Below are positions 53,598 to 62,620 of a DNA stretch of 64,000 nucleotides, piece after piece (position 1 is the stretch's first letter; each line of letters opens with the position of its first letter). A program made the position numbers and the translations under genes. The notes beneath the pieces were generated by a model. That model made no database searches, was not told where the DNA came from, and saw nothing but the letters and a program-made list of their open reading frames with translations. The stretch is from Streptomyces cyanogenus (lineage in GTDB: Bacteria; Actinomycetota; Actinomycetes; Streptomycetales; Streptomycetaceae): contig NZ_CP071839.1 of assembly GCF_017526105.1 (NCBI RefSeq), forward strand, positions 6,548,001 to 6,612,000. Reading direction: 5' to 3'.

Positions 53598-55046
53598 ATG
53601 CCCGCTCCCCGCATCAAGTCCCCGCACCTGCTCGTCGCCGAATCCGGAGCCGACCGCGAGGGACACGGCCTGAAGCGCACCATGGGCCTCTTCCAGCTCA
53701 TCTGCTTCGGCGTCGGCGCCATCGTCGGCACCGGCATCTTCGTCGGCCTCTCCGACTCCGTCGCCCAGGCCGGCCCGGCCGTCGTCGTCTCCTTCGTCCT
53801 CGCCGCGATCACCTGCGTCTTCACCGCCCTGTCCTTCGCGGAGCTGGGCGGCGCGATCCCGGTCTCCGGTTCCTCGTACTCCTTCGCCTACGCCGGCCTC
53901 GGCGAGTCCACCGCCTTCCTCGTCGGCTGGTGCCTGCTGCTGGAGTACGGCATCTCCATCTCGGCCGTCGCGGTCGGCTGGAGCCAGTACGTCAACGAGC
54001 TGCTGCACAGCCTCACCGGCCTCCAGTTCCCGGCCGCGCTCTCCGCCGGCCCCGGTGACGGCGGCATCGTCAACCTCCCGGCCGTGATCGTCATCGCCCT
54101 GGCCTCCGTGCTGCTGGTGCGCGGGGTGCGCGAGAGCGCCCGGGCCACGGCCGCCATGGCCGCCGTGAAGCTCGCGATCCTGCTCGCCTTCTGCGCCATC
54201 GGCTACAGCGCCTTCAAGGACGGCAACCTCACCCCGTTCTCCCCGGCCGGCCTCGGCGGCATCGGCGCCGGCACCACCGCGGCGTTCTTCTCCTACATCG
54301 GCTTCGACGCCATCACCACCGCCGGCGAGGAGGCGAAGAACCCGCGCCGGGACATCCCCGTCGCGATCCTCGTCTGCATGGGCCTGGTCACCCTGCTGTA
54401 CTGCGCGGTCGCGCTCGCCGCGATCGGCGCCATCGGCGGCGACCAGGTCGCCGGCCGCCCCGCCGCGCTCTCCTACGTCGTCAACGAGGTCACCGGCTCC
54501 ACCGTCGGCGGCGGTGTCGTCGCCTTCGGCGCGGTCGTCGCCATCGCCTCCGTGGTCCTCGCCGTGATGTACGGGCAGACCCGCATCCTGATGTCGATGT
54601 CCCGGGACGGACTGATCCCGCGCGTCTTCGAGAAGGTCTCCCCGCGGACCTCCACGCCGGTTGCCGGCACGCTGATCGTCGCCGTCGTCTTCGCCGTCCC
54701 CGCGGCCTTCGCCTCCCTCGACGCCGTGATGAACCTGTGCACCATCGGCACGCTCGCGGTCATGGCCGTCGTCAACATCACGGTGATCGCCCTGCGTCGC
54801 CGCGAACCGGGCCTCACCCGCAGCTTCCGGGTGCCGCTGTACCCGGTGGCCCCGCTGCTCGGCGTCGGCTTCTGCCTGTACCTGATGTACGAGACCGGCT
54901 GGCGGACCTGGCTCCAGTTCGCCGTGTTCCTCGCGGTGGGCCTGCTGGTCTACGGCGTCTACGGCCGCCGGCACTCCACGCTGGCCCGGCCGCCGGCCGC
55001 CGAGGTCACACCGGCCGCCGCTGAGCGGGAACCACAGGCAGTCTGA
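53598..55046 (+). CDS. APC-family amino-acid permease
   Basis: A 482-residue membrane protein with about 12 segments. The family motif in TM1, FGVGAIVGTGIFVGL, is at about 36-50. It resembles cationic amino-acid transporters of the YfnA/CAT type. Its place after arcA and argF suggests arginine or ornithine uptake or exchange. ATG 53598 is 110 bases after the argF stop. Its last 41 bases overlap the convergent ATPase gene, an unusual 3' overlap. Confidence 0.88.
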   Translation: MPAPRIKSPHLLVAESGADREGHGLKRTMGLFQLICFGVGAIVGTGIFVGLSDSVAQAGPAVVVSFVLAAITCVFTALSFAELGGAIPVSGSSYSFAYAGLGESTAFLVGWCLLLEYGISISAVAVGWSQYVNELLHSLTGLQFPAALSAGPGDGGIVNLPAVIVIALASVLLVRGVRESARATAAMAAVKLAILLAFCAIGYSAFKDGNLTPFSPAGLGGIGAGTTAAFFSYIGFDAITTAGEEAKNPRRDIPVAILVCMGLVTLLYCAVALAAIGAIGGDQVAGRPAALSYVVNEVTGSTVGGGVVAFGAVVAIASVVLAVMYGQTRILMSMSRDGLIPRVFEKVSPRTSTPVAGTLIVAVVFAVPAAFASLDAVMNLCTIGTLAVMAVVNITVIALRRREPGLTRSFRVPLYPVAPLLGVGFCLYLMYETGWRTWLQFAVFLAVGLLVYGVYGRRHSTLARPPAAEVTPAAAEREPQAV

Positions 55047-55458
55047 ACCACACCGCCTTGCCCGACGGGGTGGGGCGGTGCCCGCACGACGAGCTGAGGG
55101 CGCGGATCAGCAGCAGCCCGCGCCCGCCCTCCTGCCAGACGTCGGGCTCCTCCAGCACGGGCCGGGTCAGCTGGCCGGGCGGCGCCGGGTCCGGGTCGTG
55201 CACCTCGACCTGGCAGCCGGTCGGCTGCAGCTCCACCACCAGCTCGATCGGGCCGCGCCCGGCGGTGTGCTCCACCGCGTTGGCCACCAGCTCGGCCGTG
55301 AGCAGCTCCGCCGTGTCGCAGTCGGCCACGTGCTCCACCTCGGTGAGAGCCGAGCGCACCAGAGCGCGCGCCACCGGCACCGCCGCTGTCGTGTGCGGCA
55401 GCGCGATGCGCCAGGAGGCCGATTCGGCAGGGCGTTCGTGCAAGGCGAGTCCGTTCAT
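55006..55458 (-). CDS. RsbW-like ATP-binding protein (HATPase domain)
   Basis: A 150-residue single-domain GHKL ATPase of the Streptomyces RsbW-like type. The N box ELVANAVEHTAG (about 72-83) and the G1 box DPDPAPPGQ with GGRGLLLIRALSS are present. Such proteins are anti-sigma factors or regulators of them, usually through phosphorylation of STAS antagonists; the partner here is unknown. It converges with the permease gene and overlaps it by 41 bases. Confidence 0.85.
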   Translation of the reverse strand: MNGLALHERPAESASWRIALPHTTAAVPVARALVRSALTEVEHVADCDTAELLTAELVANAVEHTAGRGPIELVVELQPTGCQVEVHDPDPAPPGQLTRPVLEEPDVWQEGGRGLLLIRALSSSCGHRPTPSGKAVWFRLPVVPAQRRPV

Positions 55459-55677
55459 GGAGCAGGCTGTCCTGCTTTCGACTGTAGGAATGGTACGGGC
55501 CCGGCCACCGCGGACGGTCGGGGGGCTTCGCCCGGAACCTCCCGGCCCCGGTACCGGGCGGCTTACCCAGGCGTGCGGCCGGCCTCTCCCGCCCGAGCCC
55601 ACTGTTACGCCGCTGTCGACAACCGGTGACCGACGTGACCGGAAACCGCCGGTCGGAGCCCGGTATGTCGCGCCCCC

Positions 55678-55714
55678 GTGACGACAGTCACAAACAAGTG
55701 ATAACTTCGTGGGG
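55678..55714 (+). promoter_or_regulatory. Shared promoter/operator element of the anthranilate locus, copy A
   Basis: GTGACG (55678-55683) and GATAAC (55700-55705), 16 bases apart, fit -35 and -10 boxes. The inverted repeat GTGAC-N4-GTCAC lies at 55678-55691. The whole 37-bp element matches 27 of 37 bases of copy B at 61393-61429 with no gaps. It precedes the enoyl-CoA hydratase ATG by 43 bases. Confidence 0.7.
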
Positions 55715-55756
55715 CAGAGCAACGTACGGCACCGCCGCGCTAGGAGGCCGCACGTC

Positions 55757-56584
55757 ATGAGTCCCTTCACCGGTTCCGCCGCCCGCACCGCCGACTGGAC
55801 GCACCTGCGGGTCCGGATCGCCGACGGGGTGGCCACCGTCACCCTCGCCCGGCCCGAGAAGCTCAACGCCCTCACCTTCGGCGCCTACGCCGACCTGCGC
55901 GACCTGCTCGCCGAACTGTCCCGGGAGCGCTCGGTGCGCGCCCTGGTCCTGGCCGGCGAGGGCCGCGGCTTCTGCTCCGGCGGTGACGTGGACGAGATCA
56001 TCGGCGCCACGCTGGACATGGACACCGCCCGGCTGCTCGACTTCAACCGGATGACCGGCCAGGTCGTCCGGGCGATCCGCGAGTGCCCGTTCCCGGTGAT
56101 CGCCGCGGTGCACGGCGTGGCCGCGGGCGCCGGGGCCGTCCTCGCCCTGGCGGCCGACTTCCGCGTCGCGGACCCCTCGGCCCGGTTCGCCTTCCTCTTC
56201 ACCCGGGTCGGCCTGTCCGGCGGTGACATGGGCGCGGCCTATCTGCTGCCCCGGGTCGTCGGCCTCGGCCACGCCACCCGGCTCCTCATGCTCGGCGACC
56301 CGGTCCGGGCCCCCGAGGCCGAGCGCATCGGCCTGATCAGCGAGCTGACGCAGGAGGGCCGGACCGACGAGGCGGCCGCCGCGCTGGCCCGCCGCCTGGC
56401 CGACGGCCCCGCCCTGGCGTACGCCCAGACGAAGGCGCTGCTGACGGCCGAGCTGGACATGCCGCTGGCCGCCTCGGTCGAACTCGACGCCTCGACCCAG
56501 GCCCTGCTGATGAACGGGGAGGACTACGCGGAGTTCCACGCGGCCTTCACGGAGAAGCGCCCGCCGAAGTGGCGGGGGAGGTGA
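55757..56584 (+). CDS. Enoyl-CoA hydratase/isomerase-family protein
   Basis: A 275-residue crotonase-fold enzyme. GRGFCSGGDVDEI (about 73-85) forms the first oxyanion-hole element and VAAGAGAVLALAADF the second. It is followed by the anthraniloyl-CoA monooxygenase gene after six bases. In 2-aminobenzoyl-CoA degradation such a hydratase could hydrate or open the ring-derived dienoyl-CoA. ATG 55757 is set by TAGGAGG ten bases upstream. Confidence 0.85.
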   Translation: MSPFTGSAARTADWTHLRVRIADGVATVTLARPEKLNALTFGAYADLRDLLAELSRERSVRALVLAGEGRGFCSGGDVDEIIGATLDMDTARLLDFNRMTGQVVRAIRECPFPVIAAVHGVAAGAGAVLALAADFRVADPSARFAFLFTRVGLSGGDMGAAYLLPRVVGLGHATRLLMLGDPVRAPEAERIGLISELTQEGRTDEAAAALARRLADGPALAYAQTKALLTAELDMPLAASVELDASTQALLMNGEDYAEFHAAFTEKRPPKWRGR

Positions 56585-56590
56585 GGTCCG

Positions 56591-58858
56591 GTGCGCGTGG
56601 CGATCATCGGCGGAGGCCCCGGCGGGCTCTACGCCGCAGCCCTGCTGAAACGCCTCGACCCGGCCCGCGACGTCACCGTCTGGGAACGCAACGCCCCCGG
56701 TGAGACCTTCGGCTTCGGCGTGGTCCTCTCCGACGAGACCCTCGGCGGCATAGAACACGCCGACCCGGTCGTCTACGAGGCGCTGCGGCAGGACTTCGTC
56801 CGCTGGGACGACATCGACATAGTGCACCGGGGCACCCGCCACCGCTCCGGCGGCCACGGCTTCGCCGCGCTGGGCCGGCACCGGCTCCTGGCGATCCTGC
56901 ACGAACGCTGCCGCTCGCTCGGCGTGCGGCTCGTCTTCCGCACCGAGGCCCCCCACCCGGCCACCCTCTGCGCCGAGTACGACCTCGTCGTCGCCGCCGA
57001 CGGAGTCCGCAGCACGACCCGCGAGACGTACGCCTCCGTGTTCCGCCCCCAGGTGACCGGACACCGCTGCCGCTACATCTGGCTCGCCGCCGACTTCGCC
57101 TTCGACGCCTTCCGCTTCGAGATCGCCGAGACCGAGCACGGCGTGCTGCAACTGCACGGCTACCCCTATGCGGCGGACGCCTCGACCGTCATCGTCGAGA
57201 TGCGCGAGGAGGTGTGGCGGAAGGCCGGCTTCGGCGAACTCGGCGAGCAGGAATCGGTGGCGCGCTGCGCCAAGATCTTCAAAGAGGCGCTCCGCGGACG
57301 CCCCCTGCGTTCCGGTACGTCGGCCTGGACCACCTTCCGTACGGTGACCAACGAACGCTGGTCGCACGGCAACCTCGTCCTGCTGGGCGACGCCGCGCAC
57401 ACCGCCCACTTCTCCATCGGCTCCGGCACCAAGCTCGCCGTGGAGGACGCCCTCGCGCTGGCCGCCTGCCTGGCGGAACAGGACTCCTTGGACAAGGCAC
57501 TCGCGGCCTACGAGGAGGAGCGCAAACCCGTCGTCGCCTCCACCCAGCGGGCCGCCCGCGCCAGCCTGGAGTGGTTCGAGAACCTGCCGCTGTACCTCGG
57601 CCAGCCGCCCCGCCAGTTCGCCTTCAACCTGCTCACCCGCAGCCGCCGGGTCACCCACGGCAACCTGCGGCTGCGCGACTCCCGCTTCACCGCGTCCGTG
57701 GAGCGCGAGTTCGGCTGCCCGGCCGGCACACCGCCGATGTTCACGCCGTTCCGGCTGCGCGGCCTGACCCTGCGCAACCGGGTCGTCGTGTCGCCGATGG
57801 ACATGTACTCCGCCGCCGACGGCGTCCCCGGCGACTTCCATCTCGTCCACCTGGGCGCCCGCGCCCTCGGCGGGGCCGGCCTGGTGATGACCGAGATGGT
57901 GTGCGTCAGCGCGGAGGGCCGGATCACGCCCGGGTGCGCCGGCCTCTACACCGGCCGGCAGGCCGAGGCCTGGCGCCGGATCACCGACTTCGTGCACCGC
58001 CGGTCCCCGGGCACCGCGATCGGTGTCCAGCTCGGCCACTCCGGCCGCAAGGGCTCCACGAAGCCGATGTGGGAGGGCATGGACGAGCCGCTGCCCACCG
58101 GCAACTGGTCCCTGGTCGCCGCCTCCCCGCTGCCGTACAAGCCGGGCGGCCAGACGCCGCGCGAGCTGTCCCGTGCCCAGCTCACCGACCTGCGCGAGCA
58201 GTTCGCCGCCGCGGCCTGGCGGGCCGCGCGGGCCGGCTTCGACCTGCTCGAACTGCACTGCGCCCACGGCTATCTGCTCTCCGGCTTCCTCTCCCCGCTC
58301 ACCAACCGGCGCACCGACGCCTACGGCGGCTCGCCGGAGAAGCGGCTGCGGTTCCCGCTGGAGGTCTTCGACGCCGTACGCGAGGTGTGGCCGGCCGAGC
58401 GGCCGATGACGGTCCGGATCTCGGCCACCGACTGGGCGGAGGGCGGGACGACCGTCGAGGACGCCGTCGGGATCGCCCGCGCCTTCGCCGCGCACGGCGC
58501 CGACGCCATCGACGTGTCCACCGGGCAGGTGGTGGCCGAGGAGCGGCCGGAGTTCGGGCGCTCGTACCAGACGCCGTTCGCCGACCGGATCCGGCACGAG
58601 GTCCGCGTCCCGGTGATAGCGGTCGGCGCCATCTCCTCCTGGGACGACGTCAACTCGCTCGTCCTGGCGGGCCGTACGGACCTGTGCGCGCTGGCCCGGC
58701 CGCACCTGTTCGACCCGCACTGGACCCTGCACGCGGCGGCCGAGCAGGGCTACGAGGGACCGGGCGTCGTCTGGCCCGCCCCCTACCGGGCCGGCAGCAG
58801 GCGACCGCAGACCGGCCGGACGGACGCCCCCAAACCGCGACTGTCGCTCGGCGGCTGA
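56591..58858 (+). CDS. Bifunctional 2-aminobenzoyl-CoA monooxygenase/reductase
   Basis: A 755-residue fusion. Residues 1-370 form a FAD monooxygenase of the salicylyl-CoA hydroxylase type (VAIIGGGPGGLYAAALL, then NLVLLGDAAHTAHF). Residues 378-730 form an old yellow enzyme-type FMN reductase (MFTPFRLRGLTLRNRVVVSP, QLGHSGRKG, HCAHGYLLSGFLSP). This layout is known for 2-aminobenzoyl-CoA monooxygenase/reductase of the aerobic anthranilate pathway, which hydroxylates and reduces the ring as the CoA ester. CoA ligase, hydratase, acyl-CoA dehydrogenase and RidA genes around it fit the pathway. Confidence 0.88.
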   Translation: MRVAIIGGGPGGLYAAALLKRLDPARDVTVWERNAPGETFGFGVVLSDETLGGIEHADPVVYEALRQDFVRWDDIDIVHRGTRHRSGGHGFAALGRHRLLAILHERCRSLGVRLVFRTEAPHPATLCAEYDLVVAADGVRSTTRETYASVFRPQVTGHRCRYIWLAADFAFDAFRFEIAETEHGVLQLHGYPYAADASTVIVEMREEVWRKAGFGELGEQESVARCAKIFKEALRGRPLRSGTSAWTTFRTVTNERWSHGNLVLLGDAAHTAHFSIGSGTKLAVEDALALAACLAEQDSLDKALAAYEEERKPVVASTQRAARASLEWFENLPLYLGQPPRQFAFNLLTRSRRVTHGNLRLRDSRFTASVEREFGCPAGTPPMFTPFRLRGLTLRNRVVVSPMDMYSAADGVPGDFHLVHLGARALGGAGLVMTEMVCVSAEGRITPGCAGLYTGRQAEAWRRITDFVHRRSPGTAIGVQLGHSGRKGSTKPMWEGMDEPLPTGNWSLVAASPLPYKPGGQTPRELSRAQLTDLREQFAAAAWRAARAGFDLLELHCAHGYLLSGFLSPLTNRRTDAYGGSPEKRLRFPLEVFDAVREVWPAERPMTVRISATDWAEGGTTVEDAVGIARAFAAHGADAIDVSTGQVVAEERPEFGRSYQTPFADRIRHEVRVPVIAVGAISSWDDVNSLVLAGRTDLCALARPHLFDPHWTLHAAAEQGYEGPGVVWPAPYRAGSRRPQTGRTDAPKPRLSLGG

Positions 58859-58882
58859 GACGGCGCGTCGGCCGGGCCCGCC

Positions 58883-59695
58883 TCACAGCCCCGCGAACCC
58901 GGCCCCCGCGTCCCTAAGCCGCTCGTGCAGGCCGCGGAAGACCTCCGCCGAGCGGAGCCCGGGCCAGTCGGCCGGGAGGAGGTGGATGGGCAGGCCCGGG
59001 TCGGTGTAGGGGAGGTGGCGCCAGGAGTCGAGGGCGAGGAGGTAGTCGTGGTACGCCTCCTCGGGCGGGGTGTCGGCGCGTTCCTCCCAGGCGTGCAGGA
59101 CCGGCGCGTGCGCGTCCAGGAAGCGCTCGTGCTCCTTGGCGATCGCCGCCAGGTCCCACCAGCGGGCCACGGCGTCGGCCGTGGCCGCGAACCCCAGGTG
59201 CGTGCCCCGGAAGAAGTCCACGTACGGATCCAGGCGCAGCCGGCGCAGGGTGTGCTCGGCCTCCTCGTACAGGCGGGCCGGGGCGATCCACACCCCCGGG
59301 GCCGCCGTGCCGAAGCCCAGGCCGGCCAGCCGGGAGCGCAGCACATGCCGCTTCTGCCGCTCCGACTCCGGGACCGAGAACACCGCGAGCACCCAGCCCT
59401 CGTCCGCGACGGGCGCGCCCGCGTAGATGCGCCGGTCGCCGTCGTCCAGCAACTGGCGCGCCTCGGCGGAGAGTTCGTACCCGGCGGCACCGGACCGCGT
59501 GCGGGCCGGCACCAGCAGCCCGCGCCGTTTGAGCCGGGACACCGAGGAACGCACGGACGGTGCGTCCACGCCGACCGCGGCCAGGAGCCGGATCAGCTCG
59601 GCGACGGGCACCGGGCCGGGCATGAAGCGGCCGTACGCGCCGTAGAGCGTGACGATGAGGGACCTGGGGGCGTGCTGCTCGGACACGTTGATCAT
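58883..59695 (-). CDS. PaaX-family transcriptional regulator
   Basis: A 270-residue protein with the PaaX N-terminal winged helix (VAELIRLLAAVGVDAPSVRSSVSRLKRRGLL, about 31-61, given as one motif in pieces here) and the central and C-terminal domains typical of PaaX. PaaX proteins repress aromatic CoA-ester pathways and are released by the CoA intermediate. It lies 15 bases downstream of the CoA ligase gene in the same operon, so it probably answers to 2-aminobenzoyl-CoA. ATG 59695 is the usual N-terminus. Confidence 0.87.
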   Translation of the reverse strand: MINVSEQHAPRSLIVTLYGAYGRFMPGPVPVAELIRLLAAVGVDAPSVRSSVSRLKRRGLLVPARTRSGAAGYELSAEARQLLDDGDRRIYAGAPVADEGWVLAVFSVPESERQKRHVLRSRLAGLGFGTAAPGVWIAPARLYEEAEHTLRRLRLDPYVDFFRGTHLGFAATADAVARWWDLAAIAKEHERFLDAHAPVLHAWEERADTPPEEAYHDYLLALDSWRHLPYTDPGLPIHLLPADWPGLRSAEVFRGLHERLRDAGAGFAGL

Positions 59696-59710
59696 TTTAG
59701 GTCGTCTGCA

Positions 59711-61303
59711 TCACTGCTGGTCACCTTCGGTGCGCAACCGGAAGCGCTGGAGCTTGCCGGTGGCCGTGCGGGGCAGCGCGTCGAGGAAGACGAACTCGCG
59801 CGGGCACTTGTACGGCGCCAGCTCGGCGGTGAGGAACGCGCGCAGCGCCTCGGGGTCGCGCCGGGCGCCCGTGCGCAGCACCGTGTAGGCCACCGTGACC
59901 TGGCCACGGGCCTCGTCGGGACGGCCGACGACCGCCGTCTCGGCCACGTCGGGATGGCGCAGCAGCACCTCCTCCACCTCCGGGCCGGCGATGTTGTACC
60001 CGGCCGAGATGATCATGTCGTCGGCGCGGGCCACATAGCGGAAGTAGCCGTCGGCCTCGCGTATGTAGGTGTCGCCGGTGATGTTCCAGCCGTCCCGGAC
60101 GTACTCCCGCTGCCGCGGGTCGGCGAGGTAGCGGCAGCCGACCGGGCCGCGTACGGCCAGCAGCCCGGGCTCGCCGTCGGGCACCGGCTTGCCGTCGGCG
60201 TCCTGGACGCGCGCCTGCCAGCCGGGCACCGGCACCCCCGTGCTGCCGGGCCGGATCCGCTCGTCGGCGGCCGAGATGAAGATGTGCAGCAGCTCGGTGG
60301 CGCCGATGCCGTTGATGATGCGCAGGCCCGTCCGGTCGTGCCAGGCCCGCCAGGTCGCCGCGGGCAGGTTCTCGCCGGCCGAGACGCAGCGCCTGAGGGA
60401 CGTCACGTCGTGTCTGTCCAGCTCCTCCAGCATGGCGCGGTAGGCGGTCGGCGCGGTGAAGAGGACCGAGACGCGGTGTTCGGCGATGGCGGGGAGCAGC
60501 TGGCGGGGGCCCGCCTGTTCCAGCAGCAGGGCGCTGGCGCCGGCCCGCAGCGGGAAGATCACGAGCCCGCCGAGACCGAAGGTGAAACCCAGCGGGGGAC
60601 TGCCGGCGAAGACATCGTCGGCATGGGGGCGCAACACATGCCGTGAGAAGGTGTCGGCTGTTGCCAGCACATCGCGGTGGAAGTGCATGCACCCTTTCGG
60701 GCGCCCCGTCGTACCGGAGGTGAACGCGATCAGGGCGACGTCGTCGGCCGCGGTGTCCACCGCCGGGTAGGGGCCGGCGGGCGCCGGGCGGTGCAGCAGG
60801 TCGCCGGGTGTGTCACCGCCGTACGTCGTGACGCGCAGCCCCGGTATCGAGGCCCTCGCCAGGTCGTCCGCCACGCGGATGTCGCACAGCGCGTGCCTCA
60901 CCCGGGCGATCCGGCACAGGGTCGCCAGCTCGTGCGGGCGCTGCTGGGCCAGTACGGTGACCGCGACCGCGCCCGCCTTCAGCACCGCCAGCCAGCAGGC
61001 GGCGAGCCAGGGCGTGGTGGGGCCGCGCAGCAGCACCCGGTTGCCCGGGACCACGCCCAGGGAACCGGTGAGCACGTGCGCGATCCGGTCGACCCGCGCG
61101 CGCAGCTCGCCGTAGGTCCAGACGGCGCCGTCCGGGGTGCGGAACACCGGGCGGTCCGGTTCGGTGTGGTCCAGGAGTTCCGCGGCGCAGTTCAGCCGAT
61201 CGGGGTACCGCAGCTCCGGCAGGTCGAACCGCAGCTCGGGCCACTCGTGCGGCGGGGGCAGATGGTCGCGCGCGAAGGTGTCCACGTGGGCCGAGAGATG
61301 CAT
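59711..61303 (-). CDS. Aromatic acid-CoA ligase, probably 2-aminobenzoate-CoA ligase
   Basis: A 530-residue AMP-forming acyl-CoA synthetase of the benzoate-CoA ligase branch. P-loop TSGTTGRPKG (about 202-211), the adenylation segment GWNITGDTY and the C-terminal Lys in TATGKLQRF are present. It activates the aromatic acid to the CoA ester used by the monooxygenase/reductase. Context makes anthranilate the most likely substrate. It is the first gene of the minus-strand operon and is followed by the PaaX-type regulator. Confidence 0.85.
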   Translation of the reverse strand: MHLSAHVDTFARDHLPPPHEWPELRFDLPELRYPDRLNCAAELLDHTEPDRPVFRTPDGAVWTYGELRARVDRIAHVLTGSLGVVPGNRVLLRGPTTPWLAACWLAVLKAGAVAVTVLAQQRPHELATLCRIARVRHALCDIRVADDLARASIPGLRVTTYGGDTPGDLLHRPAPAGPYPAVDTAADDVALIAFTSGTTGRPKGCMHFHRDVLATADTFSRHVLRPHADDVFAGSPPLGFTFGLGGLVIFPLRAGASALLLEQAGPRQLLPAIAEHRVSVLFTAPTAYRAMLEELDRHDVTSLRRCVSAGENLPAATWRAWHDRTGLRIINGIGATELLHIFISAADERIRPGSTGVPVPGWQARVQDADGKPVPDGEPGLLAVRGPVGCRYLADPRQREYVRDGWNITGDTYIREADGYFRYVARADDMIISAGYNIAGPEVEEVLLRHPDVAETAVVGRPDEARGQVTVAYTVLRTGARRDPEALRAFLTAELAPYKCPREFVFLDALPRTATGKLQRFRLRTEGDQQ

Positions 61304-61324
61304 GGCGGTCCGCCCCCTTGCCGT

Positions 61325-61349
61325 GACAGATGTCCGGGACAGATGTCCG
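61325..61349. repeat. Tandem GACAGATGTCCG direct repeat in the divergent promoter region
   Basis: GACAGATGTCCG at 61325-61336 recurs at 61338-61349 (13-bp period). Each unit contains ACAGATGT. It lies 22 bases upstream of the ligase start, a good place for a regulator site. Confidence 0.6.
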
Positions 61350-61392
61350 AACGGGCTACCTGGTGGGCTCGCGCCTTGAGCGTATCGTGTTG

Positions 61393-61429
61393 GTGACGGC
61401 AGTCAACTGCACGCGATAACGTCGCGAGG
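61393..61429 (+). promoter_or_regulatory. Shared promoter/operator element of the anthranilate locus, copy B
   Basis: GTGACG (61393-61398) and GATAAC (61415-61420), again 16 bases apart, within a 37-bp match to copy A. A broader inverted repeat (GTATCGTG at 61382-61389 against CGCGATAACG) overlaps it. It drives the acyl-CoA dehydrogenase gene, whose GTG is 60 bases downstream. Confidence 0.7.
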
Positions 61430-61489
61430 TGGGGTACGGAACGGGGCGGGGACCCGCCTCGGGACGCGATCCCGGAGGGAGGACCGGCC

Positions 61490-62620
61490 GTGTCCGCATT
61501 CTCGCTCGGACCCGAGCAGACCGCCTGGTGCGCCGAGCTGCGCGAGCTGGCCGGCCGGCGGCTGCGCCCGCTCGCCGACCGGGGCGCGCCCGGCCGCGTC
61601 AACCGGCCGCTCCTCGCCGAACTCGGCCGACTGGGTCTGCTCGCCCGGCTGTTCTCCGCCGGCGCGCTGGACCTGTGCCTGATGCGGGAGTCCCTCGCCC
61701 AGGCCTGCACCGAGGCCGAGACCGCACTCGCCCTGCAGGGCCTGGGCGCCCACCCGGTGCACGCCCACGGCACCCCGGCCCAGCGCGGGCGCTGGCTGCA
61801 CCGCGTCGCCGACGGCAGCGCGGTCGCCGCCTTCGCGCTGAGCGAGCCCGGCGCCGGTTCGGACGCGGCGGCGCTGGCCCTCGCGGCCGAGGCCGACGGC
61901 GACGGCTGGCGGCTCACCGGCGCCAAGTGCTGGATCTCCAACGCCCCGGAGGCCGACTTCTACACCGTCTTCGCCCGCACCACACCCGGCGCCGGGGCCC
62001 GCGGGGTGACCGCCTTCCTGGTCCCGGCCGACCGGCCCGGACTCACCGGCAGCGCGCTGGAGATGATCTCGCCGCACCCCATCGGCGCCCTCGACTTCGA
62101 CGCCGTGCCCGTCACCGCCGCCGACGTGCTCGGCGCACCCGACCGCGGCTTCGCCGTCGCCATGGGCACCCTCAACCTCTTCCGCCCCAGCGTGGGCGCG
62201 TTCGCGGTCGGCATGGCGCAGGCCGCGCTGGACGCCACCATCGGCCACACCCGCCGGCGCGAGGCGTTCCGCGGGAGGCTGATGGACCTTCAGGCCGTGT
62301 CCCACCAGGTGGCCGAGATGGCCCTGCGTACCGAGGCGGCCCGGCTGATGGTGTACGCGGCCGCGGCGGCCCACGACGCGGGAGCCGCCGACGTCCCCCG
62401 GCGCGCCGCGATGGCCAAGCTGCTCGCCACCGAGACCGCGCAGTACGTCGTCGACACCGCCGTCCAGCTGCACGGCGCCCGCGCCCTGCGCCGCGGCCAC
62501 CTCCTCGAACACCTCTACCGCGAGGTGCGCGCGCCGCGCATCTACGAGGGCGCCAGCGAGGTCCAGCGGGGCATCATCGCCAAGGAGTTGTACGCCACGG
62601 CACACGAGGAGGACCGGTGA
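61490..62620 (+). CDS. Acyl-CoA dehydrogenase
   Basis: A 376-residue flavoprotein with the family signatures AFALSEPGAGSDAAALAL (about 111-128) and a C-terminal QLHGARALRRGHLLEHLYRE, where the usual catalytic Glu region would be near IYEGASEVQRGIIAK. The gene is divergent from the CoA ligase operon and precedes the RidA gene. In this pathway it may oxidise an alicyclic or ring-cleaved acyl-CoA. GTG 61490 follows GGAGGGAGG. Confidence 0.87.
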   Translation: MSAFSLGPEQTAWCAELRELAGRRLRPLADRGAPGRVNRPLLAELGRLGLLARLFSAGALDLCLMRESLAQACTEAETALALQGLGAHPVHAHGTPAQRGRWLHRVADGSAVAAFALSEPGAGSDAAALALAAEADGDGWRLTGAKCWISNAPEADFYTVFARTTPGAGARGVTAFLVPADRPGLTGSALEMISPHPIGALDFDAVPVTAADVLGAPDRGFAVAMGTLNLFRPSVGAFAVGMAQAALDATIGHTRRREAFRGRLMDLQAVSHQVAEMALRTEAARLMVYAAAAAHDAGAADVPRRAAMAKLLATETAQYVVDTAVQLHGARALRRGHLLEHLYREVRAPRIYEGASEVQRGIIAKELYATAHEEDR

